In this document: one piece after another, positions 53,170-54,262 of the stretch
Layout of the letters: each line of letters starts with the position of its first letter
How positions within the stretch are numbered: position 1 is the first letter of the stretch
DNA from: Planctomycetaceae bacterium
GTDB taxonomy: Bacteria > Planctomycetota > Planctomycetia > Pirellulales > Thermoguttaceae
Assembly: GCA_015062085.1 (NCBI GenBank)
Contig: SUVI01000007.1
Span: forward strand, 1-54,262
Length of the DNA stretch: 54,262 nucleotides
Reading direction: 5' to 3'
Translations under genes and position numbers: made by a program
Notes under the pieces: generated by a model
Seen by the model: only the letters and a program-made list of their open reading frames with translations
Databases searched by the model: none
What the model was told of the DNA's origin: nothing

Positions 53170-53856
53170 TCAGTCTGTCTCCAGGAACTCACCGGGTGTG
53201 AGGATGCGGACTTTCGTGTCGGTCTCCGATTCGACGCGGAGTTTCCACGCTTCGGGATCCTGTGAGATCGGGGGCCAGGTGCTGAAATGGCACGGGATCG
53301 CGTACCTGGGTTTCAGGAGTTTCACCGCTTCGAGTGCGTCGTCCGGTCCCATGGTGAAAAGGTCGCCGATGGGGAGCATCGCAAAGTCGATCCCGCGTTT
53401 TCTCAAGAGCGTCATGTCGCCGAAGAGTGCTGTGTCGCACGCAAAATAGAGAGTCTTTCCCTCTTTGAGCGTCAGCAGGAAGCCGGCGGAATTTCCTCCC
53501 GGAGTGCCATCCGGAAGTGTCGAGGAATGGAGTGCCGGGACCATCTGAACGCGCCCGAACGGGAAGTCTGCGCCGCCGCCGAGGTTCATCGCGAGCGTGT
53601 TTTGGATGCCGTGCTGCCTCACGTACCCTGCGATCTCCGCGATTGCCGCGACGGTCGCGCCGGTCCGTTTTGCGATTTGGAGCGTGTCGCCGAAATGGTC
53701 ACTGTGGCCGTGGGAAACGAGGATGAGATCCGCTTCAACCTCTTCCGGGCCGCACGAGGCAGCGGGATTCTGTGCGAGGAAGGGGTCGATGAGGATCCTG
53801 TATCCGCCGTTTGCCGTCACGGACCACGCATTGTGTCCTAAAAACTGGAGTTTCAT
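53170..53856 (-). CDS. UPF0173 metal-dependent hydrolase (metallo-beta-lactamase fold)
   Basis: 228 aa, full family length. Motifs: MKLQFLGHNAWSV at the start, LIDPFLAQNP, metal site SHGHSDHFGD, MVPALHSS, FACDTALFGDM and IPCHFSTWPP (last His). Predicted cytoplasmic hydrolase of unknown substrate. ATG 53856 is preceded by AGGTGA; the longer frame to 53943 runs through low-quality sequence and is not used. It is convergent with the serine hydrolase fusion. Confidence 0.9.
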   Translation of the reverse strand: MKLQFLGHNAWSVTANGGYRILIDPFLAQNPAASCGPEEVEADLILVSHGHSDHFGDTLQIAKRTGATVAAIAEIAGYVRQHGIQNTLAMNLGGGADFPFGRVQMVPALHSSTLPDGTPGGNSAGFLLTLKEGKTLYFACDTALFGDMTLLRKRGIDFAMLPIGDLFTMGPDDALEAVKLLKPRYAIPCHFSTWPPISQDPEAWKLRVESETDTKVRILTPGEFLETD

Positions 53857-53964
53857 GTTTTCACCTGTGATTTTTTCTGAAAAACTCTTTCGATCGATCC
53901 TGAAAAACTGAAAAAAATGAGGACGGCGCACCACAGCACACACACCGTGTCGCGCCGTCTCCTC

Positions 53965-54020
53965 TGGTCATTTTCGTGCATTTTCGTGCATTTTCGTGCA
54001 TTTCCGTGCATTTCCGTGCA
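53965..54020. repeat. 10/11-bp tandem array downstream of the last gene
   Basis: Five to six copies of attttcgtgc or atttccgtgc directly follow (minus strand) the stop codon at 54028. Confidence 0.85.
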
Positions 54021-54027
54021 TTTCGGC

Positions 54028-54262
54028 TCATTCTTCCACGAGGAAGAATCGGTCGACGTAGACATTCTGGACTTCGCCGTCACGTTTCGGCGGCGCAAAC
54101 CAGATGTACATCGTGTCGGTCAGCGCGTGTGCTCCGAGATCGACCAGCCGGTAAGTTTCCCCTTGGATCGCCTTTACGCTTAAATTCCGATGGGAAACGC
54201 TCTTTTTCTCCTTCCAGTCGTAGATGCCGCAGGTCATGGCCGAGCCTTCCTCGGTGGACGCT
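54028..54262 (-). CDS. C-terminal end of a larger protein, cut by the window edge
   Basis: The frame is open to the right edge, so the 5' part is outside the window. The visible 77 residues (SAMTCGIYDWKEKKSV, TYRLVDLGAHALTDTMYIWF, QNVYVDRFFLVEE) form a beta-rich end. They resemble the C-termini of planctomycete DUF4838/glycoside-hydrolase-like secreted proteins, a weak by-eye match. Its stop codon is followed at once by a 10/11-bp array. Confidence 0.55.
   Translation of the reverse strand, partial: ASTEEGSAMTCGIYDWKEKKSVSHRNLSVKAIQGETYRLVDLGAHALTDTMYIWFAPPKRDGEVQNVYVDRFFLVEE

Overview
The window looks like a chromosomal piece from a member of the Planctomycetota, most likely Pirellulales and possibly the gut-associated Thermoguttaceae. 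That placement is inferred from protein families: a Ser/Thr kinase fused to an FGE/C-type-lectin-fold domain, DUF1570, DUF1573, an alpha/alpha-toroid plus DUF4159-like protein, an FHA protein, a phosphoesterase-like multihaem cytochrome fusion, and a YhaO/YhaN pair. It cannot be proven without a marker gene. No rRNA, tRNA, CRISPR, phage or transposase gene was seen.

Layout. (1) 1-12172, minus strand: accB and an M24 aminopeptidase, RidA, pyridoxamine kinase, a GT-C-like membrane protein, and a translationally coupled YhaO-YhaN pair. (2) 12850-18548, plus: serC, an RluB-type pseudouridine synthase with long disordered tails, an SDR, and a secreted PDZ protein. (3) 18716-34098, minus: an envelope block with a glycoside-hydrolase-like protein, a large membrane protein, the cytochrome fusion, DUF1573, a 90-aa unknown, FHA, toroid/DUF4159, and kinase-FGE. 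(4) 34644-45390, plus: a DUF1570 putative zinc peptidase, a membrane protein, a TIM-barrel isomerase, the polyamine transporter potABC-potD, and a CorA-like channel. (5) 45492-54262: a secreted alpha/beta hydrolase, an acidic repeat membrane protein, an enolase-superfamily enzyme, a HAD hydrolase, a serine hydrolase fused to a shortened DUF1343 (NamZ-like) domain, a UPF0173 metal-dependent hydrolase, and the 3' part of another gene.

The most striking property is not one gene but a sequence habit. More than 25 short tandem arrays (units of about 9-45 bp) are scattered over 54 kb, and their unit sequences are nearly all different. Inside genes the units are multiples of three and sit in linkers or tails of envelope and multidomain proteins, while compact metabolic enzymes have none. 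Between genes the units are often not multiples of three (11, 16, 17, 19, 20 bp). Many of these arrays begin at or just past a stop codon, and in several each unit carries a stop. A second layer is a dispersed, imperfectly palindromic element of about 270 bp, present in two long and two partial copies. Several good sigma70-type promoters and intrinsic terminators are visible. A recurring extended -10 of the form TGTGGTAtAAT appears before serC, the HAD gene and, on the minus strand, yhaO.
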